Source of the DNA: Pseudomonas abyssi
GTDB taxonomy: Bacteria; Pseudomonadota; Gammaproteobacteria; Pseudomonadales; Pseudomonadaceae
Assembly: GCF_002307495.1 (NCBI RefSeq)
Contig: NZ_NTMR01000011.1
Coordinates: 186,001 to 250,000, forward strand
DNA length: 64,000 bases
Reading direction: 5' to 3'
Shown here: piece by piece, positions 9,203 to 18,529 of the stretch
Layout: each line of letters opens with the position of its first letter
Numbering within the stretch: position 1 is the stretch's first letter
The notes under the pieces: generated by a model
What the model saw: the letters and a program-made list of their open reading frames with translations, nothing else
Told to the model about the DNA's origin: nothing
Database searches by the model: none
Made by a program: the position numbers and the translations under genes

Positions 9203-10708
9203 ATGTGTGGCATTGTTGGCATAGTGGGCAAGTCGAACGTCAATCAGGCGCTCTATGATGCTCTGACCGTCCTGCAGCATCGCGGCCAGGACGCCGCCGG
9301 CATTGTGACCTGCGAACACGGTCGACTGTTTCTGCGCAAGGACAATGGTTTGGTGCGGGACGTTTTTCACCAGCGCCACATGCAGCGTCTGGTGGGGAAT
9401 ATGGGTATTGGCCATGTGCGCTATCCGACCGCCGGTAGCTCCAGCTCGGCTGAAGCGCAGCCGTTTTATGTCAACTCGCCCTACGGCATTACGTTGGCTC
9501 ACAACGGTAACCTGACCAATGTCGAGCGCCTGTCGCGCGAGATCTACGAGTCAGACCTGCGCCACGTCAACACCACCTCTGACTCCGAGGTGCTGCTGAA
9601 CGTCTTTGCCCATGAGCTGGCAGTACGCAACAAGCTGCAGCCGACCGAGGAGGATGTGTTCGCCGCGGTCAGTCAGGTGCACCGCCGCTGCGTGGGTGGC
9701 TACGCCTCCGTGGCTATGGTTACCGGGTACGGTATCGTCGGCTTTCGTGACCCCCACGGCATCCGCCCGATCGTGTTCGGCCAGCGCCACACTGACCAGG
9801 GTGTCGAGTACATGATTGCCTCCGAGAGCGTGGCACTGGATGTACTGGGCTTTACCCTGATTCGTGATCTGGCGCCGGGTGAAGCGGTATACATCACCGA
9901 AGACGGTCAGCTGTTCACCCGTCAGTGCGCTGAGAACCCGCAGTACGCCCCCTGTATCTTCGAGCACGTTTATCTGGCCCGGCCTGACTCGCTCATGGAC
10001 GGTGTATCCGTCTATAAGGCGCGCCTGCGGATGGGTGAGAAGCTGGCAGAGAAAATCCAGCGTGAGCGCCCTGAGCACGACATTGATGTCGTCATTCCGA
10101 TTCCTGATACCAGCCGCACCTCGGCGGTCGAGCTGGCGAACCAGTTGGGCGTGAAATTCCGCGAAGGCTTCGTCAAGAACCGCTACATCGGCCGCACCTT
10201 TATCATGCCGGGGCAGGCGGCTCGCAAGAAATCGGTACGCCAGAAGCTCAACGCGATTGACCTGGAATTCCGTGGCAAGAATGTATTGCTGGTGGATGAC
10301 TCCATTGTTCGCGGCACCACCTGCAAGCAGATTATTCAAATGGCCCGTGAGGCCGGGGCGAAGAAGGTCTACTTCTGCTCGGCGGCACCGGCGGTGCGCT
10401 ACCCGAACGTCTACGGGATCGACATGCCCAGTGCCCATGAACTGATTGCGCACGGGCGCACCACCGAGGAGGTGGCGGAGCTGATCGGTGCCGACTGGCT
10501 GCTGTATCAGGATCTGGAAGACCTGAAAGAGGCCGTTGGTGGGGGCAAGGTCAAGATTGATGCCTTCGACTGCGCGGTGTTTGACGGCCAGTACGTGACC
10601 GGTGATGTCAACGAACAGTATCTGGATCGGATCGAGCAGGCGCGCAATGATGCGGCAAAGTCGACCGTTGAACGCGTCAGCGCCATCATCGATCTGCACA
10701 ACAATTGA
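9203..10708 (+). CDS. purF: Amidophosphoribosyltransferase PurF
   Basis: The 501-residue enzyme performs the first committed step of purine synthesis, transferring glutamine amide nitrogen to PRPP. The ATG at 9203 gives MCGIVGIVG, so C2 is the N-terminal nucleophile after Met removal. The frame is open upstream, but only this start exposes the cysteine. The PRPP loop [13 protein letters not shown] spans about 361-373. Downstream, metZ begins 38 bases after the stop, as in Pseudomonas. Confidence 0.98.
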   Translation: MCGIVGIVGKSNVNQALYDALTVLQHRGQDAAGIVTCEHGRLFLRKDNGLVRDVFHQRHMQRLVGNMGIGHVRYPTAGSSSSAEAQPFYVNSPYGITLAHNGNLTNVERLSREIYESDLRHVNTTSDSEVLLNVFAHELAVRNKLQPTEEDVFAAVSQVHRRCVGGYASVAMVTGYGIVGFRDPHGIRPIVFGQRHTDQGVEYMIASESVALDVLGFTLIRDLAPGEAVYITEDGQLFTRQCAENPQYAPCIFEHVYLARPDSLMDGVSVYKARLRMGEKLAEKIQRERPEHDIDVVIPIPDTSRTSAVELANQLGVKFREGFVKNRYIGRTFIMPGQAARKKSVRQKLNAIDLEFRGKNVLLVDDSIVRGTTCKQIIQMAREAGAKKVYFCSAAPAVRYPNVYGIDMPSAHELIAHGRTTEEVAELIGADWLLYQDLEDLKEAVGGGKVKIDAFDCAVFDGQYVTGDVNEQYLDRIEQARNDAAKSTVERVSAIIDLHNN

Positions 10709-10746
10709 GATCGGCGGTACTGGCCGCTGTGAAGGGGTTTTAACTG

Positions 10747-11958
10747 ATGAGTGAAGAATGGCAAGCGGGGCGCCTGGACAGTGATCTGGAGGGGGTCGGC
10801 TTCGACACTCTGGCTGTGCGTGCCGGTCAGCGCCGTACGCCCGAGGCCGAACACGGCGAGCCGCTGTTCCTGACGTCCAGCTATGTCTTTCGCAGCGCCG
10901 CAGATGCTGCCGCCTGCTTTGCCGGCGAAGCCAAGGGTAATGTCTACTCGCGCTACATGAACCCGACCGTGCGCACCTTTGAGGAGCGCATGGCGCAGCT
11001 TGAAGGTGGCGAACAGGCAGTGGCAACCGCATCGGGTATGGCGGCCATCATGGCGACTGTCATGAGCCTGTGTTCGGCGGGTGACCATATTCTGGTTTCG
11101 CGCAGCGTCTTCGGCGCTACTGTCACGCTGTTTGAAAAGTACTTCAAGCGCTTTGGCATCGAGGTCGATTATGTCGCGCTTACGGACTCGGCGGCCTGGC
11201 GTGCCGCCTGCAAGCCGAACACCCGGATGTTCTTTATCGAGTCGCCGTCCAACCCGTTGGCCGAGCTGGGCGATATTGGTGCGCTTGGCACAATTGCTCG
11301 CGAGCATGGCGCGTTGCTGGTAGTAGACAACTGCTTTTGTACGCCAGCGCTGCAGAAACCGCTGGCGCTGGGAGCTGATATCGTCGTGCACTCGGCAACC
11401 AAGTACATTGACGGACAGGGCCGCAGCATGGGGGGTGTGGTGGTAGGGCGCAGTGAGCACATGCAGGAGCTGGTGGGCTTTTTGCGTACCGCAGGACCGA
11501 CCCTCAGCCCCTTCAATGCCTGGGTATTTCTCAAGGGCCTGGAAACGCTGCGCCTGCGCATGCGCGCGCATTGTGAATCTGCGCAGCAGATTGCCGAGTG
11601 GCTGGAGCAGCGCCCTGAGGTGGAGCACGTTTACTACAGCGGTCTGCCGTCGCACCCGCAGCATGAGCTGGCCAAGGCGCAGCAGACGGCCTTTGGTGCG
11701 GTCGTGAGTTTCGAACTCAAGGGAGGGCGTGAAGCGGCGTGGCGCTTTATCGATGCGACTCGGCTGGTGTCCATTACCGCTAACCTGGGTGATGCCAAGA
11801 CCACCATCACACATCCGGCAACCACCACCCACGGACGCTTGACGCCGGAAGCACGTGAAGCCGCAGGTATTCGCGACGGACTGATTCGTCTAGCGATCGG
11901 GCTGGAGGAGGTCGCCGATCTCCGGGCCGACCTGCAGCGCGGGTTCGACGCTCAGTAA
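10747..11958 (+). CDS. metZ: O-succinylhomoserine sulfhydrylase MetZ
   Basis: The 403-residue PLP enzyme of the Cys/Met metabolism family makes homocysteine from O-succinylhomoserine and sulfide, the direct sulfhydrylation route used by Pseudomonas. The PLP lysine is K219 in HSATKYIDGQGR. SRYMNPT and the C-terminal NLGDAKTTITHPATTTH are typical of the family. purF-metZ adjacency matches P. aeruginosa, which favours MetZ over other members. A strong terminator follows. Confidence 0.95.
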   Translation: MSEEWQAGRLDSDLEGVGFDTLAVRAGQRRTPEAEHGEPLFLTSSYVFRSAADAAACFAGEAKGNVYSRYMNPTVRTFEERMAQLEGGEQAVATASGMAAIMATVMSLCSAGDHILVSRSVFGATVTLFEKYFKRFGIEVDYVALTDSAAWRAACKPNTRMFFIESPSNPLAELGDIGALGTIAREHGALLVVDNCFCTPALQKPLALGADIVVHSATKYIDGQGRSMGGVVVGRSEHMQELVGFLRTAGPTLSPFNAWVFLKGLETLRLRMRAHCESAQQIAEWLEQRPEVEHVYYSGLPSHPQHELAKAQQTAFGAVVSFELKGGREAAWRFIDATRLVSITANLGDAKTTITHPATTTHGRLTPEAREAAGIRDGLIRLAIGLEEVADLRADLQRGFDAQ

Positions 11959-11993
11959 GTTTCTGCCGGGCAAGCTGCGAGGCAGGTCACATC

Positions 11994-12028
11994 AAAGCCG
12001 CAGAGCGTATCGCTCTGCGGCTTTTTTT
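11994..12028 (+). terminator. Intrinsic terminator after metZ
   Basis: AAAGCCGCAGAGCG pairs with CGCTCTGCGGCTTT around the loop TAT, followed by a run of Ts. It ends the long truA-to-metZ block. Confidence 0.92.
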
Positions 12029-12112
12029 GTTCTAGCTTGCGGGAGCCGCAGGGATAGTGGCTGAAGTCTGTTCCTTCAGTGCGGCATTAACCAACTACAT
12101 GGAGGAAGTAAC

Positions 12113-12391
12113 ATGCGTCAGTTATTGAGTGCGATGGCTCTTGTGTTCAGCTGTCTATTGGCTGGCCCGACCTGGGCTGATGAGGTGGCAGGTCCGACCG
12201 TCAACATCAACACGGCCAGCGCCGCTGAAATGGCCGAAGTGCTGCAAGGTATTGGCGAAGCCAAAGCAGAGGCGATTGTCGCTTACCGCGACGAGCACGG
12301 CGCCTTTGCGTCGGTTGAGTCGCTGACGGCGGTCAAGGGTATTGGGGCCAGCACGCTGAGCAACAATGCCGGTCGTATCGTGCTGGAGTAG
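12113..12391 (+). CDS. ComEA-like helix-hairpin-helix secreted DNA-binding protein
   Basis: The 92-residue product has a signal peptide of about 22 residues ending TWA, then a helix-hairpin-helix repeat pair. It shows VNINTASAAEMAEVLQGIG, the hallmark of ComEA-type proteins, and a second motif VKGIGASTLSNN. Stand-alone periplasmic ComEA proteins bind incoming DNA during natural transformation in other gammaproteobacteria. The start has a good site (GGAGGAAGTAAC). It is monocistronic between two terminated or convergent units. Family assignment is firm; a role in transformation is inferred. Confidence 0.88.
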   Translation: MRQLLSAMALVFSCLLAGPTWADEVAGPTVNINTASAAEMAEVLQGIGEAKAEAIVAYRDEHGAFASVESLTAVKGIGASTLSNNAGRIVLE

Positions 12392-12431
12392 ACGGGGAAA
12401 GGCCGGGCGGCGAGTCGCCGCCCGGCATATC

Positions 12432-13850
12432 TCAGGTGCGCAGACGGCTGACAGCGTCGCTCAACTGATTGGCCAGGCGGGCCAGCTGGTCACTGGTTTC
12501 AGCGCTGCTGATCGTCTGCTGAACGGTGCGTTCGGTGACGTCGCGAATCTCCACCACGCTTTGGGTGATGGCATCGGCCACCTGACTTTGCTGTTCCACG
12601 GCAGACGCAATTTCGCTGTTGCCCTCGCTGATCTGACTGACAGCGGCGGCAATTTCGTGCAGCGATTCACCCGCGTCGGCTACCTGGTCGACGGACGCGT
12701 GGGTCAGCCCTGCGCTGGCCTGCATGTCTTCCACCGCGACGGCTGTACCGCCTTGCAGTGCTTCGATCATGCGCTGAATGTCATCGGTCGACGTCTGCAC
12801 CCGTTGTGCCAGCGCACGGACCTCGTCGGCGACTACCGCAAAGCCGCGGCCTGATTCGCCCGCTCGTGCGGCCTCAATTGCGGCGTTCAAAGCCAAGAGG
12901 TTGGTCTGCTCGGCAATCTCGCGGATGACCCTGACAACGCCGCTGATTTCCTGGCTGTGACTCGACAACTGATGCATGTGCTCGGTGCAGCGATCAATGC
13001 TGGTAACCAGCCCGGTGATGGTCTGACGCACCTGGAGTACCTGATCGCGCCCTCGTGTGGCCAGGCTGTTGGCCTGGGTGGATTGGTCGCGCGACAGGGC
13101 GGTACTGCCAGCGATATCCTGCACGGTGGCGCTCATTTCGTTGACCGCAGCGGCCACCTGGTCGGTTTCGCCCTGTTGCAGCACCATGCCGTCGCGGACC
13201 TGACTCATCAGTCCAGCGAGCGCCATGGCCCGCTGGTCCAATTCCTGGGCGGCCTGGCGTACCGATGAGACGACCTGTTGCTGGGATTGTTGCATGGCGT
13301 TGAAAGCGCGGGCCATGGAGCCCACTTCATCGCGTGAGTCGGCCTTGGCCCGCAGGGTCAAGTCGCCGCTGTTCTGTACTGACATCATGACGTCGCGCAG
13401 GGCAAGAATGTGCTGGGTGATAAACGAAATCAGCATTTGCGAGACGAGCAGCACCAGCAGCATCAGCACGAAGACTACTCCCGCATACAGGGGGGCTCTG
13501 GCCACCAGCAGCGGCATGAAACCCTGTCGCTCGACCGCCAGCGCCTTGCCGTCGCCGGCCAGCCAGGCCCCGGTAAAGCGCTGTGCCTGTTGGCTGCCCA
13601 AGGCTGTGGCGTCGATCCAGCGGTTGCTGCCGCTGTGCCCGGCGGGTGCGTTGATCCACTGTACCCCTTCCGCTTGCGCCTGATTGGCAGGGCTGGCGGC
13701 GATGGCCTGGGCCAGTTGCTGTCGGCTGTGTTCAATCGTTCGCTGTTCTACGCCGAGGGCAACCAATACCAGTGCCAGGGTGGCAGCAAAGGCGACGCCA
13801 TTGACTGCCCAGAATTTGTATTTCAGCGGCAGGTGTTGAAGAAAACGCAT
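12432..13850 (-). CDS. Methyl-accepting chemotaxis protein
   Basis: The 472-residue receptor has TM1 at about 16-34, a short periplasmic region of about 85 residues and TM2 at about 119-144. A HAMP domain lies at about 144-195, followed by a long signalling coiled coil. The hairpin tip ([19 protein letters not shown]) that contacts CheA/CheW is intact. The periplasmic part is too short for a dCache domain; a small four-helix fold is possible but no ligand is predictable. The frame extends upstream to 13952, but the ATG at 13850 has a CTGGAG site and leads straight into TM1. A FliA-like promoter lies upstream at 13932-13958. Confidence 0.93.
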   Translation of the reverse strand: MRFLQHLPLKYKFWAVNGVAFAATLALVLVALGVEQRTIEHSRQQLAQAIAASPANQAQAEGVQWINAPAGHSGSNRWIDATALGSQQAQRFTGAWLAGDGKALAVERQGFMPLLVARAPLYAGVVFVLMLLVLLVSQMLISFITQHILALRDVMMSVQNSGDLTLRAKADSRDEVGSMARAFNAMQQSQQQVVSSVRQAAQELDQRAMALAGLMSQVRDGMVLQQGETDQVAAAVNEMSATVQDIAGSTALSRDQSTQANSLATRGRDQVLQVRQTITGLVTSIDRCTEHMHQLSSHSQEISGVVRVIREIAEQTNLLALNAAIEAARAGESGRGFAVVADEVRALAQRVQTSTDDIQRMIEALQGGTAVAVEDMQASAGLTHASVDQVADAGESLHEIAAAVSQISEGNSEIASAVEQQSQVADAITQSVVEIRDVTERTVQQTISSAETSDQLARLANQLSDAVSRLRT

Positions 13851-14167
13851 GCATACTCCAGAGCACGGTGGAAACAGGAACGGTCGGCAGATTGGCGTCA
13901 ACAGAGCGCCAGTATCCGGTGTCACCCTGTTATATCGGTTGATCCCGGTCAAACTTGAAGCGCTCTATCAACGACGTGCTGGCCGACCTTGTATTTTATC
14001 TGCGTATTGCCGGTCTTTAGAGGTGGTTGGCGATGCGCAGCGGGCCTTGCCACCTCCGGTCAGCAGCTCGGCGTGGTTGATGCAGGCACGCGGATCAGTG
14101 CGTCCAGAGCGCGGCAGGGCGGCGGTCGATCAGTTATACTGCGGCCAGTTTACACATAAGGCCGCCC
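13851..14167. other. Divergent intergenic region between the chemoreceptor gene and rnd
   Basis: This 317-base region has no supported gene. On the minus strand it holds a FliA-like promoter for the chemoreceptor. On the plus strand a TATACT hexamer (14135-14140) lies 27 bases before the rnd ATG and could be its -10, but no good -35 is seen. Short open frames here lack a ribosome-binding site and family features. Confidence 0.5.
13932..13958 (-). promoter_or_regulatory. FliA (sigma-28) type promoter for the chemoreceptor
   Basis: Read on the minus strand, TCAAGTTT (13958-13951), 11 bases, then ACCGATAT (13939-13932). This matches the flagellar sigma factor pattern TAAAGTTT-N11-GCCGATAA at 13 of 16 positions with exact spacing. 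It lies about 80 bases before the ATG at 13850. Chemoreceptor genes are usual members of the FliA regulon, so the call fits its gene. Confidence 0.6.
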
Positions 14168-15316
14168 ATGACTACGCCCTTGGCAAAAACCCTGATGATT
14201 GATGATAACGCCGAGCTCGCGCGCTGGTGCCGACACTGGCAGAGCCTGCCCTTTGTTGCGGTGGATACCGAGTTCGTTCGCACCGAAACCTTTTATCCCA
14301 TCGCCGGCCTGATTCAGGTCGGCGATGGCGAGCAGGCGGTATTGATTGACCCGCTGGCGATTACCGACTGGGCTCCGCTGGTTGCCTTGCTGGGGGACCC
14401 TGCGGTGGTCAAGGTGCTGCATGCCTGCAGTGAAGACCTGGAGGTCTTTTCGCGTTTGTGTGGCGCCTTGCCAAGCCCGCTGTTTGATACGCAGCTGGCA
14501 GCTGCGTTTCTAGGCATGGATTTCTCCATGGGGTATTCACGTTTGGTCAGCGAGTTGCTGCAGATCGATTTGCCCAAGGATGAAACCCGCTCTGACTGGC
14601 TGCAGCGGCCGTTGAGCTCGGCGCAGGTCGAGTATGCCGCGCGTGATGCCCAGCACCTGGCCGAGCTGTACCGCATTATGGCGCCGCGTCTGGAGTCCGC
14701 CGGACTGACTGACTGGCTGCTTGCCGATACCGCCGAGCAGGTGGCGGCCAGTGGGCAGGTCATCGAACCCGCATTAGCCTATCAGCAGGTGAAGCAGGCT
14801 TGGCGCCTGGAGCCAGCCGACCTCGCCGTGTTGCAAGTCATCGCCGCCTGGCGCGAGCGCGAGTCTCGTGCGCGTGACGTCGCGCGTAATCGGCTGCTGC
14901 GTGAGCGGACGCTCTGCCCGCTGGCCCAGCGTCGGCCCGACACGCTGCAGGCGCTGTCGCGCATCGAGGATATGCATCCGCGTACCGTGCGCCATGAAGG
15001 TGAAACCCTGTTGCGTCTGATCCGCGAAGGCCAGGCTGTGGCGCCGGCGGACTACCCCGAGGCGTTGGCCGAGCCCTTGCCGGCCGCCGCCAATCGTTTG
15101 CTCAAGCGTCTTCGCAAGGTGGGGCAGCAGGAAGCCGAACGTCGCGGTATTGCGCCGGAAATCATGCTGCGAAAAAAGGTTCTGGAGGCGATGGTGCGCA
15201 CCGGATATCCCAATGGGCCCTACAGCCTGCCTGATGAATTAACGGGGTGGCGGCGCGCGCTGCTGGGAGATGCGTTGCTCAATGCAGCCAACAATGCGCT
15301 GGAGGTGGCCGAATGA
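14168..15316 (+). CDS. rnd: Ribonuclease D
   Basis: The 382-residue 3'-5' exoribonuclease trims tRNA and other structured RNA 3' ends. The DEDDy catalytic set is visible: D33 and E35 in AVDTEF, the ACSEDLEV aspartate, and Y/D in YAARDAQHL. A HRDC domain follows at about 210-290. The ATG at 14168 follows TTTACACATAAGGCCGCCC with only a weak ribosome site. The stop overlaps the ycgL start by four bases (ATGA). Confidence 0.96.
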   Translation: MTTPLAKTLMIDDNAELARWCRHWQSLPFVAVDTEFVRTETFYPIAGLIQVGDGEQAVLIDPLAITDWAPLVALLGDPAVVKVLHACSEDLEVFSRLCGALPSPLFDTQLAAAFLGMDFSMGYSRLVSELLQIDLPKDETRSDWLQRPLSSAQVEYAARDAQHLAELYRIMAPRLESAGLTDWLLADTAEQVAASGQVIEPALAYQQVKQAWRLEPADLAVLQVIAAWRERESRARDVARNRLLRERTLCPLAQRRPDTLQALSRIEDMHPRTVRHEGETLLRLIREGQAVAPADYPEALAEPLPAAANRLLKRLRKVGQQEAERRGIAPEIMLRKKVLEAMVRTGYPNGPYSLPDELTGWRRALLGDALLNAANNALEVAE

Positions 15317-15606
15317 GCTTGTCTTGCTCGATCTATCGCAGCGGCAAGCGCCAGGGCATGTATCTGTATGTTCCCTCGGGTGCGCCGCTGGATGAATTGC
15401 CTGCCGCGCTGTTGCAGTACGTCGGGCGGCTGGAACACGCTATGGACCTGGAGTTGAGTGCCGAGCGAAAGCTGGCGCAGGAAGACGTGCTCAAGGTGAT
15501 GGAGAACCTGAACGCCCAAGGCTTTCATGTGCAGATGCCGCCCCAGCAGGATGATTACATCCAGCATCTGCCGGACGAGTTGCTGACCCGTAACGATCCG
15601 GTATAA
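15313..15606 (+). CDS. YcgL domain-containing protein
   Basis: The 97-residue protein has the YcgL fold pattern: CSIYRSGKRQGMYLYV at the N terminus and RKLAQEDVLKVMENLNAQGF near the middle. The ATG at 15313 overlaps the rnd stop (ATGA), and the frame also runs upstream inside rnd. rnd-ycgL is a conserved pair in Pseudomonas. The biochemical function of YcgL is not established. Confidence 0.93.
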   Translation: MSLSCSIYRSGKRQGMYLYVPSGAPLDELPAALLQYVGRLEHAMDLELSAERKLAQEDVLKVMENLNAQGFHVQMPPQQDDYIQHLPDELLTRNDPV

Positions 15607-15621
15607 GTTGCGTTCATACAA

Positions 15622-15652
15622 AAACGCCGTCGCTTGGCGACGGCGTTTTTTT
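15622..15652 (+). terminator. Intrinsic terminator after rnd-ycgL
   Basis: AAACGCCGTCGC pairs with GCGACGGCGTTT around TTG, followed by Ts; an A run precedes it. It may also serve the convergent gene at 15672. Confidence 0.92.
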
Positions 15653-15671
15653 GTGCCCGGTGCTGGCGCGC

Positions 15672-16073
15672 CTACCACTCGCGCCGCATGTTCTCGACAG
15701 AAATCTGTTCGTTAAGCGTCCAGTAGTCATACAGCACTCCTACCAGCAGCAGGCCGCCGGTGCAGAAGTAGATAATGGCGGTGATCCACTTGCCCATATA
15801 CAGGCGGTGGGCACCAAATACGCCGAGGAAGGTCAATAGGATCCAGGTCAGGTTGAAATTGATCCGCCCGGTACGAAAGCGACGGTCAGCGGCGCGATCC
15901 ATGCTTGGGATCAGAAACAGGTCAATAATCCAACCGATAAAGAACAGCCCAAGGGTGAAGAACCACAGTGTTCCGGTCCAGGGTTTGCCGTAGTAGAAGC
16001 GGTGTGCACCCATAAATCCGAAAATCCAGAGAAGGTAACCGATAGCCTTGCTGTGGGAGTCCGAATACGCCAT
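15672..16073 (-). CDS. Membrane protein with two TM2 domains
   Basis: The 133-residue product has two copies of the TM2 pattern. The first has GAHRFYYGKPWTG with helices at about 10-27 and 37-54; the second has GAHRLYMGKWITA with helices at about 76-92 and 98-115. TM2 proteins are small inner-membrane proteins of unknown bacterial function. The internal duplication suggests tandem fusion of the domain. It is a single gene between a terminator and the divergent ycjX. Confidence 0.85.
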   Translation of the reverse strand: MAYSDSHSKAIGYLLWIFGFMGAHRFYYGKPWTGTLWFFTLGLFFIGWIIDLFLIPSMDRAADRRFRTGRINFNLTWILLTFLGVFGAHRLYMGKWITAIIYFCTGGLLLVGVLYDYWTLNEQISVENMRREW

Positions 16074-16148
16074 TAGGGGGCCTCTTTGCCTGGGGTGGTT
16101 GTGTAATACTGGTCATAGACCATAAATGATTTCTGGAGTGCCTGCACT

Positions 16149-17510
16149 GTGGCAAATAATTCTGCGAACTGGTTCAAGCAAGTGGCACGGCGTGCCGAGG
16201 GACTGGGACAGCAGCGTTTAAGGGTCGGGGTAACCGGTCTGAGTGGGGCCGGCAAGACCACTTTTATCACCAGTTTGATTAACCAGCTGGAGAACCACAA
16301 CAAAGGTCTGCTGGCGCGACGTGCGCCCTTTGACCGGTTGGAATCGGTGCGCTGGCAGCGCGATGATGTGGAGCGCGCCTTTCCCTATCTGGAGTCGCTC
16401 GGCGCCTTGTCGGCCGAGCCGGCACGATGGCCCGATTCCACCAGCGATCTCTCGCGTGTGCTGATAGATCTGCGCTTTCGCCCGCAAGGCCTGCTGCGCA
16501 AGCTGCAATCGACTCGCCAGCTGCGGCTGGAGATTATCGATTATCCAGGTGAGTGGTTGCTTGACTTGCCGCTGCTGCAGCTTGACTACGGGCAATGGTG
16601 CGAGCAGATGCGTCAATGGCTCGAGACCGAACCGCGGCGCTCCCTGGCGGGTCCGTTGAGAGACATACTGCTGGGCCTTGATCCCGCGGCCCCCGAAGAT
16701 GCCGGCCAGTTGGCTGAGCTGACCGAGCAGTGGCGGCAGTTCTTGCTGCGTTGTCGCAGTGAGGCTGGCTTGTCGCGCAACCAGCCCGCACGCTTTCTCC
16801 AGCCCGGTAGTGATGTTGCACCGCAGATGCTGCAATTTGTCCCGTTGTTGCTGGCCAATCGGCACAGCACGGGCGAGCAGGGCAGCTGGTGGGCGGTGTG
16901 CCAGGCGCGCTTCAACTATTATCGCGATTTTGTTGTGCGCGGCTTTTTCGAACAGCACTTTCGGCATTTGGATCAGCAGGTATTGCTGGTGGATATGCTT
17001 GGCCCAATGGACGCTGGCGAGGCAGCGTTGACTGACCTGCGCGATGCGATGGAAGCGGTTCTGACCAGCTTTGACTATGGCCGCAGTGGCTTGCTGGCGC
17101 GACTGCTCAGGTTTCGCCCACGGATCGGCCGGCTGGCCTTTTGCGCCACCAAGGTCGATAAGGTCAACCCGGCCCAGCAGCGCGCTGTGCAGCAGTGCCT
17201 TGAGGATCTGATGGTCGACCGTCTGGCTGATGTGCGCCATGGCGGGGTCGAGGTGCGAGGGCTACCCCTGTCCGCCATTCGTGCTACCCGTCAGGAGGGC
17301 GATGCCCTGGTCGCCGGGTTGCAGGGAGAGGAGGGTTGGGTCCGTTATCGTCCGGGCGATATTCCGGCGCATCTGCCACAATCGCTGCAAGTCAGCAGCC
17401 CCGACCTGTTGCCGCTGCGCCCACCGCCAGGCCTGCATCGCAGCGAGCCGTTTCCGCATTACCGCATGGACGATCTGATTGCCTGGCTGATTGAGGGGGC
17501 CGAGCCGTGA
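16149..17510 (+). CDS. ycjX: YcjX family P-loop GTPase/ATPase
   Basis: The 453-residue product has a P-loop GLSGAGKTT at about residues 30-38, and the family features EIIDYPGEWLLDLPLL and a late KVDKVNPAQQ motif. YcjX is a stress-linked (phage-shock regulon) nucleotide-binding protein in enterobacteria, with unclear substrate. The start is GTG at 16149, preceded by CTGGAG. Its stop overlaps the GTG start of ycjF by four bases. Confidence 0.93.
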   Translation: MANNSANWFKQVARRAEGLGQQRLRVGVTGLSGAGKTTFITSLINQLENHNKGLLARRAPFDRLESVRWQRDDVERAFPYLESLGALSAEPARWPDSTSDLSRVLIDLRFRPQGLLRKLQSTRQLRLEIIDYPGEWLLDLPLLQLDYGQWCEQMRQWLETEPRRSLAGPLRDILLGLDPAAPEDAGQLAELTEQWRQFLLRCRSEAGLSRNQPARFLQPGSDVAPQMLQFVPLLLANRHSTGEQGSWWAVCQARFNYYRDFVVRGFFEQHFRHLDQQVLLVDMLGPMDAGEAALTDLRDAMEAVLTSFDYGRSGLLARLLRFRPRIGRLAFCATKVDKVNPAQQRAVQQCLEDLMVDRLADVRHGGVEVRGLPLSAIRATRQEGDALVAGLQGEEGWVRYRPGDIPAHLPQSLQVSSPDLLPLRPPPGLHRSEPFPHYRMDDLIAWLIEGAEP

Positions 17511-18529
17511 GCAGTGACCAGAAAACCCGGATTCTTGATACCTGGCAGACCGCAGCCGATGACCCTATCCGGCGTACCGAGTTGCTTGGTAGTGCTGATG
17601 CGCTGCCTGGTGAGCAGCCCCAGGACATACCGGAACTGCCGTCCACGCTCAATGCGCCACCGCCGAGTCGCTGGCCGCGCCGGCTGTGGGGGTTGGGTTT
17701 GGGGGTTGCGCTGGGCGGGGCTGCCCTGCAGTGGGGGGAGTGGACGTGGCAGGCCTGGCAGTGGCAGCCGCTGTGGGGCGCGCTGGTAGGCGGCGTAGGC
17801 ACCGCGCTGGCGGGTACCGGGCTGTTGGCCTGGCGTGACCTGCGGCGTCAGCGTCACCGCCTGAACGAACTGGAGCAATTGCGCGGTGAAATGCAGCAGG
17901 CACTGCGCGAGCCGGGGCAACGCGTGGCGGTGGATTGGCTGGATCGCGTGCAGGGCGTGTACGCAGACAGCCCGCTGGCCAGCCTGTTGCAACGCGCCTG
18001 CGCGGATCTTGATGGGTCCCATGACGCGCGTGAAATCAGCCAGCGACTTAATCTGCAGTTCTATCAGCCGATCGACCAGCGTGCCCGGCAGATCATCCGC
18101 CAGGAGTCGGTCAGCACCGGGGTATTGGTCGCCTCCAGTCCCTGGGTGGCGGTCGATTTGTTGTTGGTAGTGTGGCGCAATATCCGACTGATGCAGCGTG
18201 TTGCGGTGTGCTACGGACTGCCGATTGGCCGCCTCAGCCGCTGGCGTCTCGCACGCCATGTGTTGCGTAATATCGCCCTGGCCGGGGGCACCGAGGTGGC
18301 GGTCAGTGCACTCAGTGACTCGCTGCTGTCTGGGCTGCTGGAGAAGCTGGCGGCGCGGGTAGGGCAGGGCGTTGGGGTTGGTCTCTACAGCTCGCGACTG
18401 GGGCACTTTACGTTGGATCTGTGCCGCGCCGTGCCAGTGGCGGAGGCGCAGATGCTGGTTGAAGATAACAAGGGCATTATTCGCATGATGAAAGAACGAT
18501 TGGGGCAACTGAACGATGGGCGCCTATAA
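17507..18529 (+). CDS. ycjF: YcjF family inner-membrane protein (DUF697)
   Basis: The 340-residue protein has an acidic N terminus and two membrane helices at about 56-76 and 87-107. A C-terminal DUF697-type helical domain follows at about 190-335 (STGVLVASSPWVAVDLLLVVWRN is part of it). It starts at GTG 17507 in a GTGA overlap with ycjX. YcjX and YcjF are always paired; the molecular role is unknown. Confidence 0.9.
   Translation: MSSDQKTRILDTWQTAADDPIRRTELLGSADALPGEQPQDIPELPSTLNAPPPSRWPRRLWGLGLGVALGGAALQWGEWTWQAWQWQPLWGALVGGVGTALAGTGLLAWRDLRRQRHRLNELEQLRGEMQQALREPGQRVAVDWLDRVQGVYADSPLASLLQRACADLDGSHDAREISQRLNLQFYQPIDQRARQIIRQESVSTGVLVASSPWVAVDLLLVVWRNIRLMQRVAVCYGLPIGRLSRWRLARHVLRNIALAGGTEVAVSALSDSLLSGLLEKLAARVGQGVGVGLYSSRLGHFTLDLCRAVPVAEAQMLVEDNKGIIRMMKERLGQLNDGRL

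Noticed and set aside
9551-11032. 493-codon minus-strand frame opposite purF and metZ
   Set aside because: It runs antisense across two conserved genes and has no recognisable protein pattern.
16218-17240. 340-codon minus-strand frame opposite ycjX
   Set aside because: Shadow frame of a well-supported P-loop protein.
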